From positions 558,001 to 622,000 of the forward strand of contig NZ_FMZF01000002.1 of assembly GCF_900102745.1 (NCBI RefSeq): 64,000 nucleotides of DNA. The letters run 5' to 3'. A program made the position numbers and the translations under genes. The notes under the pieces are model-generated. The model was given only the letters and a program-made list of their open reading frames with translations. It did no database searches and had not been told where the DNA came from. This DNA is from Geodermatophilus telluris (GTDB taxonomy: Bacteria > Actinomycetota > Actinomycetes > Mycobacteriales > Geodermatophilaceae). This document shows positions 1 to 7,410 of this stretch, one piece after another (the stretch's first letter is position 1; each line of letters opens with the position of its first letter).

Positions 1-300
1 GGTCAGCACCAGGCCGCCGTGCTCGTGCGGTCCGGGCGGCAGCAGGTCGCTCGGCGCGACCACCGCGGCGCCGGCCGCCGTCAGCGCCGCGCCGAGGGCG
101 ACCTCGCGACCGGCCGGTCGACGGGGGTCGCGGCGCAGCAGCGGGGTCAGCGTGGCGACCCGCGCGACCACCGGGGCCGGCGCGAGGTGCACCACGGCGT
201 TGACGCCGTCGTGCAGCACCCGCGGCTCGCGCACCCGGACGCCGTGCGTGGCGGCCACCGCGGAGGCGGTGGCCGCCGCGCGGTCGGCGCGGGTGCTCAC
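1..300 (-). CDS. Aminoglycoside/choline-kinase-like phosphotransferase, N-terminal part (cut by window edge)
   Basis: Only the first 100 codons are present; the frame runs out of the left edge. The start is the GTG at 300, which overlaps the stop of the upstream thioesterase gene in a GTGA, so this is the third gene of a coupled operon. The visible protein has the N-lobe pattern of APH-type phosphotransferases: a VNAVVHLAPAPVVARV strand pair for the nucleotide loop, then a REVALGAALTAAG helix and a LPPGPHEHGGLVLT stretch. The catalytic loop and metal-binding aspartate lie outside the window, so activity and substrate cannot be judged. The family assignment is an inference from this pattern. 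Confidence 0.6.
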   Translation of the reverse strand, partial: MSTRADRAAATASAVAATHGVRVREPRVLHDGVNAVVHLAPAPVVARVATLTPLLRRDPRRPAGREVALGAALTAAGAAVVAPSDLLPPGPHEHGGLVLT

Positions 301-719
301 CCCTCCGGCAGCGGCACGTTCTGCAGCCGGACCTGGCCGCGGGCGACGAGCTTGCCGTCCTCGGCGCGGGTCAGCTGCACCAGCCACAGCTGCAGGGTGC
401 GTCCCTGCTGCACCGGCTCGGCGAGCACGTGCAGCCGGCCGGCGGTCACCGGCCGCAGGAAGTCGGTGCTGTTGTTGACCCCGACGGCGAACTGGCCGCG
501 GTCGGCGACCGCGACGCTCGCGCCGATCGAGGCCGCCGACTCGATGACCGCGCAGTAGACGCCGCCGTGCACGACGCCCCACGGCGTGTGCTGGTCGGGG
601 CCCAGCTCGACGGTCCCGGTCACCCGGGTGCCGGTCATCTCGTCGGGCTCGAAGCCGGTGGCGGCGACGAAGGCGCTGCTCGACGCGCGGTCCACCCGGG
701 GCAGCTCCGGCCCGCTCAC
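297..719 (-). CDS. PaaI-family hotdog thioesterase
   Basis: A 140-residue single hotdog-fold protein, the usual length for PaaI/YbgC-like acyl-CoA thioesterases. The family signature is clear: TPWGVVHGGVYCAVIESAAS (residues about 60-80), with the HGG turn at the head of the hotdog helix and an acidic residue following, then the GVNNSTDFLRPVTAG strand. These enzymes hydrolyse acyl- or aryl-CoA thioesters in the cytoplasm; the substrate cannot be told. The GTG at 719 overlaps the stop of the VOC gene upstream (GTGA), and its own stop overlaps the start of the phosphotransferase gene, so the three genes are translationally coupled. Confidence 0.85.
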   Translation of the reverse strand: MSGPELPRVDRASSSAFVAATGFEPDEMTGTRVTGTVELGPDQHTPWGVVHGGVYCAVIESAASIGASVAVADRGQFAVGVNNSTDFLRPVTAGRLHVLAEPVQQGRTLQLWLVQLTRAEDGKLVARGQVRLQNVPLPEG

Positions 720-1078
720 GCGGCGTCCCACACCAGGCAGAACGGGTGGCCCACCGGGTCGGCGTAGACGCGGAAGTCCCCGCCGCCGCCCGGCAGCTTC
801 CGCGCCCCGAGCGCCAGCGCCCGCGGCTCGGCCTCGTCGACGTCGGCCACGTAGACGTCGAGGTGGAACTGCTGCGGCCGGGCGGGGTCGGGCCAGTCCG
901 GGGGCACCAGGTCCGGGGCCTGCTGGAAGGCCAGCCGGTACCCGCGGCCGGTGACCACGACCCAGTCGTCGCCCGGCCCGCCCCTGCTCACCTCCATCCC
1001 GAGCAGGTCGGCGTAGAAGGTGGCGAGCGCGTGCGCGTCGGGCGCGTCGATCACGACGGAGTGGAGCTGACCGATCAT
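716..1078 (-). CDS. VOC (glyoxalase-fold) protein
   Basis: About 120 residues with paired betaalphabetabetabeta modules of the vicinal-oxygen-chelate superfamily. It opens with QLHSVVIDAPDAHALATFYA, has a central RLAFQQAPDLVPPDWP strand and ends with DPVGHPFCLVW. Such proteins include dioxygenases, glyoxalases and resistance proteins; nothing here fixes the reaction. Two starts are possible: ATG 1087 and ATG 1078. I prefer 1078 because a CAGGAT -10 box (1086-1091) lies seven bases before it and covers the 1087 ATG, implying a leaderless mRNA. It is the first gene of the three-gene coupled operon. Confidence 0.85.
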   Translation of the reverse strand: MIGQLHSVVIDAPDAHALATFYADLLGMEVSRGGPGDDWVVVTGRGYRLAFQQAPDLVPPDWPDPARPQQFHLDVYVADVDEAEPRALALGARKLPGGGGDFRVYADPVGHPFCLVWDAA

Positions 1079-1085
1079 GGTCCCC

Positions 1086-1091
1086 ATCCTG
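1086..1091 (-). promoter_or_regulatory. -10 box of the VOC/thioesterase operon (leaderless)
   Basis: CAGGAT on the minus strand, with seven bases between it and ATG 1078. Transcription would begin at or next to the start codon. Inferred from spacing only; no convincing -35 is visible. Confidence 0.45.
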
Positions 1092-1155
1092 CTGGCTGCC
1101 GGGGCCGCGCACCCGCCGGGGACCGGCCGTCCTCCGCCGGGATCCGGCCGGGAGG

Positions 1156-1161
1156 CAGGAT
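1156..1161 (+). promoter_or_regulatory. -10 box of the YbaK-type gene (leaderless)
   Basis: CAGGAT, followed by seven bases and the GTG start at 1169. It is one of several such arrangements in the window. Confidence 0.45.
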
Positions 1162-1168
1162 CGGACCC

Positions 1169-1861
1169 GTGACCGCACCCCCTCCGCCCGTGCTCGGCTC
1201 GCTGACCTGGGTCCCCGCCGCCGACCGGCCCGACCTGCTCGGGGAGCCCGTGGTCGCGGCGCTGCCCGCGCTGCCCGGGCCGGTCTGGGTCGCCCCGGTC
1301 GACGACGACCTGGCCGACACCGCCGCCTTCACCGAGGCCTACGGGGTGCCGCTCGAGGCGTCGGCCAACTGCGTGGTCGTCGCCGCGCGGCGCGCCGGGC
1401 AGACGACGCTGGCCGCCTGCGTCGTGCTGGCCACCACCCGCGCCGACGTCAACGGCCTGGTCCGGCGGCACCTGGGCGCGCGCAAGGCGTCCTTCGCCCC
1501 GCAGGACGTGGCCGTCGCCGAGACGGGGATGGCCTACGGCGGCATCACGCCGGTCGGCCTGCCGGGGTCGTGGCCGGTGCTGGTCGACGCGGCGGTGGCC
1601 GCCGCCGACCTCGTCGTCGTCGGCTCGGGCACGCGCGGCGCCAAGCTCGCCCTGCCGGGCGCGGCGCTGGCCGGGCTGGCGGCCGCGGAGGTGGTCGAGG
1701 GGCTCGGGCTGCCGGTGCAGGAGGCCCCGGCACCGGCGCCGGTCGCCGCGGCGGAGCGGGCGCCCGACGACCGCGACGTGGGCTGGGGCGAGCGGCCCGA
1801 CGAGCGCGAGGACGACCGGCGCTACCTGGAGGACCGGCCCCCGCACTGGGGCAGCGACTGA
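1169..1861 (+). CDS. YbaK/EbsC-type aminoacyl-tRNA deacylase-like protein
   Basis: A 230-residue protein with a YbaK/prolyl-tRNA-editing fold over residues about 45-190. Visible family elements are SANCVVVAARRAGQTTLAACVV, then a VNGLVRRHLGARKASFAP helix, ETGMAYGGITPVGLP (the GG-x-P loop of the editing pocket) and LVVVGSGTRGAKLALPGAAL. Members clear mischarged tRNAs such as Cys- or Ala-tRNA(Pro), or act on unknown aminoacyl esters. The last 40 residues are acidic and low-complexity and probably disordered. The GTG start is supported by a CAGGAT box seven bases upstream. Its 3' end converges on mscL. Confidence 0.8.
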   Translation: MTAPPPPVLGSLTWVPAADRPDLLGEPVVAALPALPGPVWVAPVDDDLADTAAFTEAYGVPLEASANCVVVAARRAGQTTLAACVVLATTRADVNGLVRRHLGARKASFAPQDVAVAETGMAYGGITPVGLPGSWPVLVDAAVAAADLVVVGSGTRGAKLALPGAALAGLAAAEVVEGLGLPVQEAPAPAPVAAAERAPDDRDVGWGERPDEREDDRRYLEDRPPHWGSD

Positions 1862-1903
1862 CCACGGCGGACCGGCTGCGACCGGCCGGCTGCGACGGAC
1901 CGG

Positions 1904-2338
1904 CTACAGCGCCGTCGTCCCCGGGCCGCCCGGCGTCCCGCCCGGCGGGGTGGCCTGCTGCGCCCGCAGCAGGTCGCGGATCTCGGCGAGCAGCTCGACC
2001 TGGGTGGGCGCCACCGGCCCGGGCTCCTCACCCCGCGCCCGCCGCTCGGCGATGGTGCGCAGCGGCAGCACGACCACGAAGTAGACGACCGCGGCGGTCA
2101 GCACGAAGGTGATCACCTGGCTGACGAACGCGCCGTAGGTGAAGTCCTGGCCGTCCACCGTGAACCGGCCGCCCACCTCGCCGCCACCGGTGACCAGCCC
2201 GATCAGCGGGGTGAGGAACGAGTCGGCGAAGGCGTCGACGACCGCGGTGAACGCCGCCCCGATGACCACCGCGACGGCCAGCTCGACCACGTTGCCGCGC
2301 AGCAGGAAGTCCTTGAATCCCCTCAGCACGGCGCCCAT
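1904..2338 (-). CDS. mscL: Large-conductance mechanosensitive channel MscL
   Basis: 144 residues, the normal size. It starts LRGFKDFLLRGNVVELAVAV, the amphipathic N-helix running into TM1, which is diagnostic. TM1 is followed by a periplasmic loop containing a GGGEVGG turn, TM2 (VSQVITFVLTAAVVYFVVV) and a charged C-terminal helix. It opens under membrane tension to release solutes during osmotic downshock. The start is uncertain: GTG 2341, ATG 2338 and GTG 2329 are in frame, and the last gives the most family-like N-terminus. It sits 1-4 bases downstream of the SAF-domain gene, so the two are co-transcribed. Confidence 0.95.
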   Translation of the reverse strand: MGAVLRGFKDFLLRGNVVELAVAVVIGAAFTAVVDAFADSFLTPLIGLVTGGGEVGGRFTVDGQDFTYGAFVSQVITFVLTAAVVYFVVVLPLRTIAERRARGEEPGPVAPTQVELLAEIRDLLRAQQATPPGGTPGGPGTTAL

Positions 2339-2342
2339 CACC

Positions 2343-2954
2343 TCACGGCGGCCCGGGCAGGCTCAACGTGAGCGTGGCGGTGGTGGCGGCAGCGGCGAGT
2401 GTGGCGGCGGTGGCCTCGTCGACGGCGAGCACGAGCAGCCCGCCGTCGTCGCCCTGCGGGGCGGCGAGCACGAGCGCGGCCCGGGCGACCACCTCCGCCC
2501 GCGGCGCGCCCGGGGCGGTGGCCAGCACGTCGACGCGGTCGCCGGCGCCGGCCAGCCCGGCGACGGCGAGGTCGGCCAGGCGGACCGGCGCGGCCACCTG
2601 TCCGTCGGGGAGCAGCGCGGTCAGGCCGGGGCCGAGCAGGCGGACGTCGGTGACCGGCTCCCCGGCCCGCACCGGTGCGGCGAGCACCCGCCCGGCGAGC
2701 GCGGCGGGGTCGGTCGCCGACCCGGCGGGGACGGCGCCGGCCGGCAGCTCGGTGGTGGCCAGCTCCGCCGTCGTCAGGACCGCGCCGGCGGGCAGGTCGC
2801 CGGCGGCGGTGACCACCGGGGTCCCCGGTGGCGGCGCCGCGGCGGGCGCGGGTGGCGGCCGCAGGGCGAGCACGAGCGCCCCGGCGACGAGGGCCGCGGC
2901 GAGGCAGCGGCGCAGCAGCAGGACGGGGGAGCGGGGTCGGCGCAGGCGCGGCAC
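2343..2954 (-). CDS. SAF-domain protein (CpaB/RcpC-like), membrane-anchored
   Basis: 203 residues. An Arg-rich N-terminus precedes one transmembrane segment (VLLLRRCLAAALVAGALVLA, about residues 10-30), then a Pro/Ala linker and a SAF domain (VVTAAGDLPAGAVLTTAELA, with PVRAGEPVTDVRLLG later). In CpaB/RcpC this domain sits outside the membrane and assists Flp-pilus secretin or pilus assembly. Here there are no other pilus genes nearby, and in many actinobacteria this gene simply sits between the FmdB gene and mscL, so a pilus role is not assured. The start is the GTG at 2954. Confidence 0.75.
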   Translation of the reverse strand: MPRLRRPRSPVLLLRRCLAAALVAGALVLALRPPPAPAAAPPPGTPVVTAAGDLPAGAVLTTAELATTELPAGAVPAGSATDPAALAGRVLAAPVRAGEPVTDVRLLGPGLTALLPDGQVAAPVRLADLAVAGLAGAGDRVDVLATAPGAPRAEVVARAALVLAAPQGDDGGLLVLAVDEATAATLAAAATTATLTLSLPGPP

Positions 2955-3039
2955 GGACCCAGGCTGGCCGGGACGCACCCTCCGGCGGTGCCCCGCCGGA
3001 GGGCTGTGGACGGCGCTCCGGGCTGTGGACGCGCTCCCG

Positions 3040-3378
3040 TCAGGAGGCGGCGGCCTTCGACCCGCTGGAGGTGGACGACGAGCCGCTCGACGAGGTGGCG
3101 GCCGCCTCCTTCTTCGGCGTCGCCGTCGTCGAGGACGAGGAGTCCGACGACGAGGTCGAGGACGACGAGCCCGCCGACTCCGAGGAGGAGGCCTTCGACC
3201 GGCTGTCGGTGCGGTAGAAACCCGAGCCCTTGAACACGACGCCGACCGAGCCGTAGACCTTGCGCACCGGGGTGCCGCAGGTCGGGCACTCGGCGACGGG
3301 GGCGTCGGTGAAGGACTGCACGACCTCGAACTCGTGCTTGCCCTCGGGGTTGGTGCAGGCGTACTGGTACGTGGGCAC
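3040..3378 (-). CDS. FmdB-family zinc-ribbon protein with Ser/Thr-rich tail
   Basis: 112 residues. The N-terminal half is the small FmdB/CxxC zinc ribbon: PTYQYACTNPEGKHEFEVVQ, then AECPTCGTPVRKVYGSVG and VVFKGSGFYRTDSR. The first cysteine is followed at ribbon distance by the CPTC pair. The C-terminal half is an almost pure Ser/Thr/Lys/Ala tail ending in KKEAAA and SGSKAAAS blocks. FmdB proteins are called putative regulators, but their biochemistry is not settled. The GTG at 3378 has an AGGAGAG ribosome binding site 7-8 bases upstream. The gene is divergent from the MarR gene. Confidence 0.85.
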   Translation of the reverse strand: MPTYQYACTNPEGKHEFEVVQSFTDAPVAECPTCGTPVRKVYGSVGVVFKGSGFYRTDSRSKASSSESAGSSSSTSSSDSSSSTTATPKKEAAATSSSGSSSTSSGSKAAAS

Positions 3379-3561
3379 GGCGGCTCTCCTGGTCGTGCAG
3401 GGGCGGGCGGGTCCGGCACCCGCCACGGGGCTGGCACTCGGGACCCTCGACTGCCAATGATGCGCCACGCGGCCCGCGCCGTCCACGTCCGGTGACCCGT
3501 TCGCGGTCCGCGTCGTCGCCGACCGGCGTCCCGGGAGGCGGAACGGGTCCGTACGCGCCGG

Positions 3562-3567
3562 TAACCT
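3562..3567 (+). promoter_or_regulatory. -10 box of the MarR-family gene (leaderless)
   Basis: TAACCT, with seven bases between it and the GTG at 3575. It is one of the better matches to a TANNNT -10 in this window. Confidence 0.5.
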
Positions 3568-3574
3568 GCCGCGC

Positions 3575-4069
3575 GTGACGCAGCCCTGGCTCGACGAGAC
3601 GCAGCAGCGCGCGTGGCGGGCGTGGCTGACCGCCGCGGAGCTCCTGCCGCGCGAGCTCGACGCCCAGCTCCAGCGCGACGCCGGGCTCACCCACGCCGCC
3701 TACACCGTGCTGGCGATGCTCTCGGAGGCGCCGGGGCGCAGCCGGCGGATGAGCGACCTCGCCCGGCGGGCCAACCAGTCGCAGAGCCGGCTGTCGCACA
3801 CCGTCGCCCGGCTCGAGGCCCGCGGCTGGGTGCGCCGTGAGCGCTCCGCCGACGACGGCCGGGGCAACGTCGCGGTCCTCACCGACGCGGGCTGGGACGT
3901 CGTCCGGTCGGTCGCGCCGGGGCACGTCGCCGCGGTGCGGGCCGCGCTGTTCGACCCGCTGACGGAGCAGCAGACGCGGGCGCTGTGCGAGGTGCTCGAG
4001 GCCGTCGTCCAGGGCCTGGACCCCGACGCCAGCCGTCGGGTGGCGCACGGCAGCGACGTCGTCCGCTGA
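3575..4069 (+). CDS. MarR-family transcriptional regulator
   Basis: 164 residues, typical for MarR. An N-terminal dimerisation helix pair is followed by a winged helix: LTHAAYTVLAMLSEAPGRS, the recognition region MSDLARRANQSQSRLSHTV, then RLEARGWVRRERSADDGRGN, which contains the DxR(G) wing typical of the family. It should bind DNA as a dimer and respond to a small ligand or oxidation. No obvious target operator is visible in its own promoter. The neighbouring VOC gene (4111) is a candidate target by position only. Confidence 0.9.
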   Translation: MTQPWLDETQQRAWRAWLTAAELLPRELDAQLQRDAGLTHAAYTVLAMLSEAPGRSRRMSDLARRANQSQSRLSHTVARLEARGWVRRERSADDGRGNVAVLTDAGWDVVRSVAPGHVAAVRAALFDPLTEQQTRALCEVLEAVVQGLDPDASRRVAHGSDVVR

Positions 4070-4097
4070 CCCCCTTCCCGAGGAGGTGGGGCGCGAC

Positions 4098-4103
4098 TAG
4101 GTT
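4098..4103 (+). promoter_or_regulatory. -10 box of the second VOC gene (leaderless)
   Basis: TAGGTT, seven bases before the GTG at 4111. Confidence 0.5.
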
Positions 4104-4110
4104 GCGCCCC

Positions 4111-4512
4111 GTGGGAGCGCGACTGGCCGCCTACCTGAGCTACCGCGACGCCCCGGCCGCCCTGCGCTGGCTGGAGGCCGTGGGCTTCACCGTCGTCCGG
4201 CGGTCCGACGCCGAGGACGGCACGGTGGCCCACTCCGAGGTCCGCTGCGACGACGTCGTCCTCATGGTCGCGAGCTACGACGCCGACTACACCCGGCCCC
4301 CGCTGGTCGGGCAGTCCACGGGCTCGGGGCTCTACCTGGTGCTCGACGACGCGGGCGACGTCGACGACCGCTTCGCCCGCGGGGTGGCCGCCGGCGGCAC
4401 CGCCGTCCTCGCCCCGCAGGACACCGAGTGGGGCACCCGCCGCGCCCGCCTGCTCGACCCCGAGGGCCAGGAGTGGAGCTTCGGGACCTACGCGCCCGGC
4501 AGCACCTGGTAG
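4111..4512 (+). CDS. VOC (glyoxalase/bleomycin-resistance-like) protein
   Basis: 133 residues. It begins RLAAYLSYRDAPAALRWLEA, the standard first strand and helix of a VOC module, and ends LLDPEGQEWSFGTYAP, where the DPEG(x)xW(x)FG pattern is typical of the YnfA/PhnB-like subgroup. The likely role is binding or modification of a small molecule; the substrate is unknown. The GTG at 4111 is supported by a -10 box seven bases upstream, so it is probably expressed separately from the MarR gene. Confidence 0.85.
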   Translation: MGARLAAYLSYRDAPAALRWLEAVGFTVVRRSDAEDGTVAHSEVRCDDVVLMVASYDADYTRPPLVGQSTGSGLYLVLDDAGDVDDRFARGVAAGGTAVLAPQDTEWGTRRARLLDPEGQEWSFGTYAPGSTW

Positions 4513-4772
4513 CCCGCCGTGCCCGACGCCGAGCAGGTGTCCTGCCCCGAGCGGGCGGCCTGGGCGGGGCCGGCTGGAGCAGCACGCGGCGACCTCGGGC
4601 GGGGTGCGGCTGGTGTTCGACGAGGGCCCGGGGGCGGGTGACGACGGTCGTCGCCGAGGCCGCTGAGGAGCGCCGCGCCAACCGGTGGCGCCAGTCGTCG
4701 GGCAGCCGCTGACCCCGTCCTCCCTCACCGCAGCGCGTCCGACCCGACCGTGGGACGTCGGGTAGGACGCTC
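4513..4772 (+). other. Non-coding stretch, possibly a degraded gene remnant
   Basis: No open frame here carries a recognisable domain. A short frame around 4573-4640 reads LEQHAATSGGVRLVFDEGP and then runs into frameshifts and stops, which looks like the tail of a decayed enzyme-like gene. Too short to assign; it may be coincidence in GC-rich DNA. Confidence 0.25.
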
Positions 4773-4795
4773 GATGATCAGGTCACCTGATCATC
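4773..4795. promoter_or_regulatory. Perfect 11-bp palindrome (candidate operator)
   Basis: The arms GATGATCAGGT and ACCTGATCATC are exact reverse complements around a single central base. It is noticeably A+T-rich for this DNA. It lies 13 bases beyond the stop of the CoA-transferase gene. The one-base centre makes an RNA hairpin less likely than a site for a dimeric DNA-binding protein. The binding factor is unknown. Confidence 0.5.
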
Positions 4796-4808
4796 GCCCG
4801 GCGCGGCG

Positions 4809-5987
4809 TCACGAGGTCAGCCAGGCCCGGACCGCCTCGTCCGAGCCGCCGAGCACCGGCGGGGCGCCGTGGTCGCGGCGGGTGGTCTCGGTCTCGCCGT
4901 CGGGACCCGGGGCGAAGAAGCGCAGCGGCGGGCCGGGCAGCTGCAACCGGCCGAGCGTGGCGTGGTCGACGTCGACCAGCAGGCCCTGCGACCGGGTCTG
5001 CTCCCAGCCGTAGACCTCGTCGATCGTGCGCACCTTGCCCGCGGGGACGCCGGCCGCGGCCAGCCGGGCGAGCAGGGTCTCCGGCTCGATGCCGGCGAAC
5101 ACGTCCTCGAGCAGCGCGATCACCCGCTGCCGGTTGCCCACCCGCTCGCCGTTGGTGGCCAGGCCCTCGGCCTCCGGGTCCAGCCCGAACTCGGCGCACA
5201 GCCGCCGCCACAGCCCCTCCGACCCGCAGGACAGCTGCACGCTGCCGTCCTTGCAGCGGAACAGCCCGTAGGGCGCGATCGAGGGGTGGTGGTTGCCCTG
5301 CGCGCGGCCGACCTGCCCGCCGACTGTCCACGCCGTCCCCTGGAAGGCGTGCACGCCGACGATCGCGGCCAGCAGCGAGGTGCGCACCACCTGCCCGCGA
5401 CCGGTGCGCTCCCGCTCGTGCAGCGCGGCGAGCACGCCGTAGGCGCCGTACATGCCGGCCAGCAGGTCGCCGATCGGCACGCCGACCCGCTGCGGGTCGT
5501 CCGGGCCCGGGCCGGTCAGCGACATCAGCCCGGCCTCGCCCTGCGCGATCTGGTCGTAGCCGGCCCGGGTGCCCTCGGGGCCGTCGTGGCCGAAGCCGCT
5601 GATGGAGAGGGTGACCAGCCGCGGGTTGAGCTCGGCGAGCACGTCGGTGCCGAAGCCGAGGCGGGCCAGCGTGCCGGGGCGGAAGTTCTCCAGCAGCACG
5701 TCGGCGCGGCGCACCAGTTCGCGCAGCAGCTCCTTGTCGCCCTCGTCCTTCAGGTCGAGGGTCACCGACTCCTTGTTGCGGTTGGCCGACAGGAAGTACG
5801 TCGACTCGCGGTCGCCTTCGTCGGGCTGCACGAACGGCGGGCCCCAGCCGCGGGTGTCGTCCCCGCTGCCGGGGTTCTCCACCTTGATCACCCGGGCGCC
5901 CAGGTCGCCGAGCATCATCGCCGCGTGCGGGCCGGCCAGCGCGCGGGTCAGGTCGACGACGAGCACGCCGTCCAGCGGTCCGGTCAC
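4809..5987 (-). CDS. CaiB/BaiF-family (class III) CoA transferase
   Basis: 392 residues, full length for the family. It opens LDGVLVVDLTRALAGPHAAM and has the NRNKESVTLDLKDEGDKELL segment and DVLLENFRPGTLARLG typical of CaiB/Frc proteins. GYDQIAQGEAGLMSLTG (about residue 145) is the helix that supplies the catalytic aspartate forming the acyl-aspartyl intermediate. These enzymes move CoA between organic acids. The gene lies 19 bases after a MatC-type dicarboxylate carrier on the same strand, so activation of an imported dicarboxylate is plausible. The GTG start has a GGAGGG ribosome binding site. Confidence 0.9.
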   Translation of the reverse strand: MTGPLDGVLVVDLTRALAGPHAAMMLGDLGARVIKVENPGSGDDTRGWGPPFVQPDEGDRESTYFLSANRNKESVTLDLKDEGDKELLRELVRRADVLLENFRPGTLARLGFGTDVLAELNPRLVTLSISGFGHDGPEGTRAGYDQIAQGEAGLMSLTGPGPDDPQRVGVPIGDLLAGMYGAYGVLAALHERERTGRGQVVRTSLLAAIVGVHAFQGTAWTVGGQVGRAQGNHHPSIAPYGLFRCKDGSVQLSCGSEGLWRRLCAEFGLDPEAEGLATNGERVGNRQRVIALLEDVFAGIEPETLLARLAAAGVPAGKVRTIDEVYGWEQTRSQGLLVDVDHATLGRLQLPGPPLRFFAPGPDGETETTRRDHGAPPVLGGSDEAVRAWLTS

Positions 5988-6006
5988 GACAGCCCTCCGG
6001 GGGTCT

Positions 6007-7371
6007 CTAGAGCCAGCCGGGGACGACGAAGACCAGCCAGGCCAGGAACGGCCCGACGACCACGACGATCCCGGAGTAGGCGAGGATCTGCTTGTAGAAG
6101 CGGTCCCGGTCGACGTCCTGCGCGTTGGCCAGCACCAGCGCGCCGTTGGTCGAGAACGGGCTCACGTCGACGATCGTGGAGGCGACCGACAGCGCCACCA
6201 CCACGCCCACCGCGCCGATCGAGCCCTCCTGCAGGAAGGGCACGGCCAGCGCGATGGCGACGCCGATGATCGCCGTCGACGACGCGAAGGCCGACACCAC
6301 CCCGCCGATGTAGGCCAGCAGCAGCGCGATGAGCAGCGGCACGCCGAGGCCGATGACGGCCTCGCCGACGTAGTCGATCGTGCCGGCCTCCTGCAGCACG
6401 AACACGAAGGTCAGCACGCCGGCGATGAGCAGCACCGTCGACCAGCTGATCTGGCTGACCGCGCCCTTGTGCCGGGCGGCGGCGAACAGCGCCAGCACCG
6501 TGGCCACGGTGATCGACACGAAGCCGATGTCGAGGTCGAAGACCAGCGCGAGGACCGCGACGGCGGCCAGCCCGACGAGGGTGAGCACCTGGTCGAGGGT
6601 CACCCGCGGGGACGGCTGCGCCGCGGCGTCGTCACCGACGTCGTCGCCGTCCCCGCCGCCCACCGCGGGCCCGGGCGGGGCGCCGTGGCCGCGCACGGGG
6701 GTGGTCACGGCGCGCTCGGCGTCCGCGTGCCCGGCCCCGGCCGGCACGGTCGCGCTCACCCGGCGGCCGATCAGCTGCCGCCCGCCGAGGACGAGGAAGA
6801 GCACCAGCGCGATGGCCAGGTTGAACAGCAGGCTGCCCAGGAAGACGGCGAGCTCGTTGCCGGGCAGGCCCTCCTGGTCGACGATCTCGTTGACCGTGAC
6901 GCCGTAGACGCTGATCGGCGAGAAGCCGCCGCCCTGCGCGCCGTGGATGACCATCATGCCCATGAGCAGCGGGTTGATCCCGTACCGCCCGGCGAAGCCC
7001 AGCGCGATCGGGGCGATGATCGCCACCGCGGCGGGGGAGAGCGCGCCGATGGCGGTGAGCAGCGCGGTCACCGCGAACATGACCCACGGGATCGCGGCCA
7101 CGTACCCGCCGACCAGGCGCACCGCGCCGCGCACCAGCAGGTCGACGGTGCCGTTGTTCTGCGCGATGGCGAACAGGTAGGTGACGCCGATCAGCGTCAC
7201 CACCAGCTCGGCGGGGAAGCCGGCCAGGATGTCGTCGGTGCTCAGCCCGACCGACAGCGTGCCCACCAGGAACGCCGCCACGAACGCCAGCGCGCCCATG
7301 TTGATCGGCAGGAACGTGGCGATCGCGAAGATCGCCACGAGCGCCAGGATGGTGACGATCTCCGGTGACAC
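6007..7371 (-). CDS. MatC/SLC13-type dicarboxylate carrier
   Basis: 454 residues with about 10-12 hydrophobic segments in two halves, separated by a hydrophilic loop of roughly 50 residues (about 210-260) rich in Gly, Asp and Pro. The N-terminus (VTILALVAIFAIATFLPIN) and the repeated re-entrant-type GGGFSPISVYG and STIVDVSPFSTNGA motifs are those of the MatC (malonate/dicarboxylate) branch of the ion-transporter superfamily. It probably imports a C3-C4 dicarboxylate by symport. The next gene is a CoA transferase, giving an import-and-activation pair. The GTG start has a GGGAGG site nearby. Confidence 0.8.
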   Translation of the reverse strand: MSPEIVTILALVAIFAIATFLPINMGALAFVAAFLVGTLSVGLSTDDILAGFPAELVVTLIGVTYLFAIAQNNGTVDLLVRGAVRLVGGYVAAIPWVMFAVTALLTAIGALSPAAVAIIAPIALGFAGRYGINPLLMGMMVIHGAQGGGFSPISVYGVTVNEIVDQEGLPGNELAVFLGSLLFNLAIALVLFLVLGGRQLIGRRVSATVPAGAGHADAERAVTTPVRGHGAPPGPAVGGGDGDDVGDDAAAQPSPRVTLDQVLTLVGLAAVAVLALVFDLDIGFVSITVATVLALFAAARHKGAVSQISWSTVLLIAGVLTFVFVLQEAGTIDYVGEAVIGLGVPLLIALLLAYIGGVVSAFASSTAIIGVAIALAVPFLQEGSIGAVGVVVALSVASTIVDVSPFSTNGALVLANAQDVDRDRFYKQILAYSGIVVVVGPFLAWLVFVVPGWL

Positions 7372-7410
7372 ACGGCCTCCCTGCCCTGCCCGACGGGTCG
7401 GCCCACCGTG

